Shown: in pieces, positions 63,161 through 64,000 of the stretch
Layout: every line of letters begins with the position of its first letter
Numbering within the stretch: the first letter of the stretch is position 1
DNA from: Sorangium cellulosum
Lineage (GTDB): Bacteria > Myxococcota_A > Polyangia > Polyangiales > Polyangiaceae
Length of the DNA: 64,000 nucleotides
Assembly (NCBI RefSeq): GCF_002950945.1
Contig: NZ_CP012673.1
Coordinates: 2,480,001 to 2,544,000 of the forward strand
Reading direction: 5' to 3'
The notes under the pieces: generated by a model
What the model was told of the DNA's origin: nothing
Seen by the model: only the letters and a program-made list of their open reading frames with translations
The model's database searches: none
Program-made: the position numbers and the translations under genes

Positions 63161-63892
63161 TCACCTCGCGGCGGGGCGCCCTTCATCGGGCGGCGTGAGC
63201 GCGTCGATGGCGTCAAGATCGCGCTGGATCTGCGCGCGCTCCTCGCCGGAGAGCGGCACCTCGTCGAGCTCGGCGCGCAGGGACCGGGCGCGCGCCGGAT
63301 CCCCCAGCACGATCGCGAGCTCGGCCCGGGCCGCGAGGGCGCGGGCGCGCTCGATCGGGGCGGCCGGCTCGTCCCGGGCGAGGGCCACGTCGAGGACCTT
63401 GGCGGCCGCGGCGTCGTCGTTCTTGAAGTCGCGCAGGCGCGCCGCCGCGCGCAGCGCCCGGCCGAGCCTGGTCTCCGAGCGCGAGCCGGGGTCCCCCTCG
63501 TCGTGGTCGTCCGGCTCGCCCTGCCGGATGAAGATCACCGAGTTGCCGGCGACGTCGACCACCGTGAAGCGACTCTGCCCCTTCTTCATGCGCGAGATCC
63601 GGGGCAGCCCCGCGATCGGCACCTTGCCGTACGCCTGCCGCAGGCCCTCCGCGAACGTCTCGTGCAGGCGCTCGACCTCCGGGACGAGCACCAGGCACGT
63701 GCTGTAGGACGTCTCTGGATTCAGCCACTTGAGGCCCATGAAGTGCAGGTGGACATCGCCCCGGCGCGTCGCCGCGTACACGTTCGGCGACGTCTGCTCG
63801 TGGGTGACCTCGAAGCCGAGGGCCCGGTAGAACGCCAGCGTCTCGGGCATCGAGGCGCACGGAAGCACGGGAATTGTCATCGCTTGACCCAT
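63161..63892 (-). CDS. VOC-family (glyoxalase/bleomycin-resistance fold) protein
   Basis: 243 aa from ATG 63892, with AAGGGTGAG upstream. N-terminal ~125 residues have a VOC half: MTIPVLPCASMPETLAFYRA and LGFEVTHEQTSPNVYAATRR, HLHFMGL with a candidate metal His, and FTVVDVAGNSVIFIRQGEP at the end. The C-terminal ~110 residues are TPR-like helices (LRAAARLRDFKNDDAAAAKV, ARALAARAELAIVLGDPARA), an unusual tail for this family. Starts 4 bp after the stop of the truncated upstream gene, so it is in an operon with it. Confidence 0.8.
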   Translation of the reverse strand: MGQAMTIPVLPCASMPETLAFYRALGFEVTHEQTSPNVYAATRRGDVHLHFMGLKWLNPETSYSTCLVLVPEVERLHETFAEGLRQAYGKVPIAGLPRISRMKKGQSRFTVVDVAGNSVIFIRQGEPDDHDEGDPGSRSETRLGRALRAAARLRDFKNDDAAAAKVLDVALARDEPAAPIERARALAARAELAIVLGDPARARSLRAELDEVPLSGEERAQIQRDLDAIDALTPPDEGRPAAR

Positions 63893-63896
63893 GAGC

Positions 63897-64000
63897 TCAC
63901 CCTTCTTGCGCCCGTCGCGCGGGCGACGAGGCGTCCTGTTCGAGGACCTCCCGGGCCTTCCGGAGCGCATCCACGGCCGCGCGCAGGCTCGGGAGGTCGA
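63897..64000 (-). CDS. Gene truncated by right edge (C-terminal end only)
   Basis: The minus-strand frame entering from the edge reads DLPSLRAAVDALRKAREVLE then QDASSPARRAQEG and stops at 63897-63899, 4 bp before the VOC start. Helical, charged; the gene's identity lies outside the window. Confidence 0.6.
   Translation of the reverse strand, partial: DLPSLRAAVDALRKAREVLEQDASSPARRAQEG

Overview
High-GC (roughly 70 % or more) single-contig DNA with long genes, lipoproteins carrying Gly/Ser/Ala-rich linkers, fused eukaryotic-type Ser/Thr kinases, nSTAND ATPases, WD40, RCC1 and LDLa repeats, and secreted polysaccharide-degrading enzymes. This combination points to a Polyangiales myxobacterium, most like Sorangium. 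That assignment comes from gene style, not from a marker gene. No rRNA, tRNA, CRISPR array or prophage was seen.

Layout. 1-10.4 kb: a truncated exported protein (left edge), a lipoprotein with a protein-glutaminase-like Cys-His-Asp domain, an RCC1/LDLa lipoprotein, a pyruvate-kinase remnant, a LacI-type sensor fused to a PP2C (RsbU-like) phosphatase, a small P-loop kinase, and a ricin-lectin/cytochrome c lipoprotein. 11.3-23.1 kb: two tandem paralogous giant signalling proteins (degenerate kinase - active-looking kinase - nSTAND1 ATPase - TM - 14 WD40 blades), each preceded by the same duplicated leader. 23.2-28.8 kb: an RND efflux pump and adaptor with a divergent LysR regulator. 28.8-33.6 kb: a PAS/GAF histidine kinase, an RpoD-like alternative sigma factor, and a small hypothetical. 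33.6-35.4 kb: a RAYT-like HUH/tyrosine transposase flanked by arrays of a GACCCAGGTTG motif that switch orientation across the locus.

35.4-50.2 kb is a carbohydrate-sensing island. A CUT2-type sugar ABC transporter (lipoprotein, double ATPase, permease) is surrounded by three regulators that join periplasmic-binding-protein sensor domains to RsbR-type STAS outputs, plus a tandem-CBM21 protein and a GH43 arabinanase-like lipoprotein. With the PP2C fusion at 3.9-6.4 kb, these look like parts of a sugar-responsive partner-switching (stressosome-like) network. 50.4-53.4 kb: an ECF sigma - ZAS anti-sigma/TPR - exported protein operon. 53.4-55.8 kb: a PL11 rhamnogalacturonan lyase with an N-terminal CBM2-like module; with GH43 and the transporter this suggests pectin/arabinan use. 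56.3-58.4 kb: a UDPGP-family uridylyltransferase and a frameshifted zinc-ribbon membrane protein. 59-63.2 kb: a Ser/Thr kinase - TPR/membrane protein - SBBP beta-propeller lipoprotein operon. 63.2-64 kb: a VOC-family protein and a gene cut by the right edge.

Functions are from motif reading only; no database search was run.
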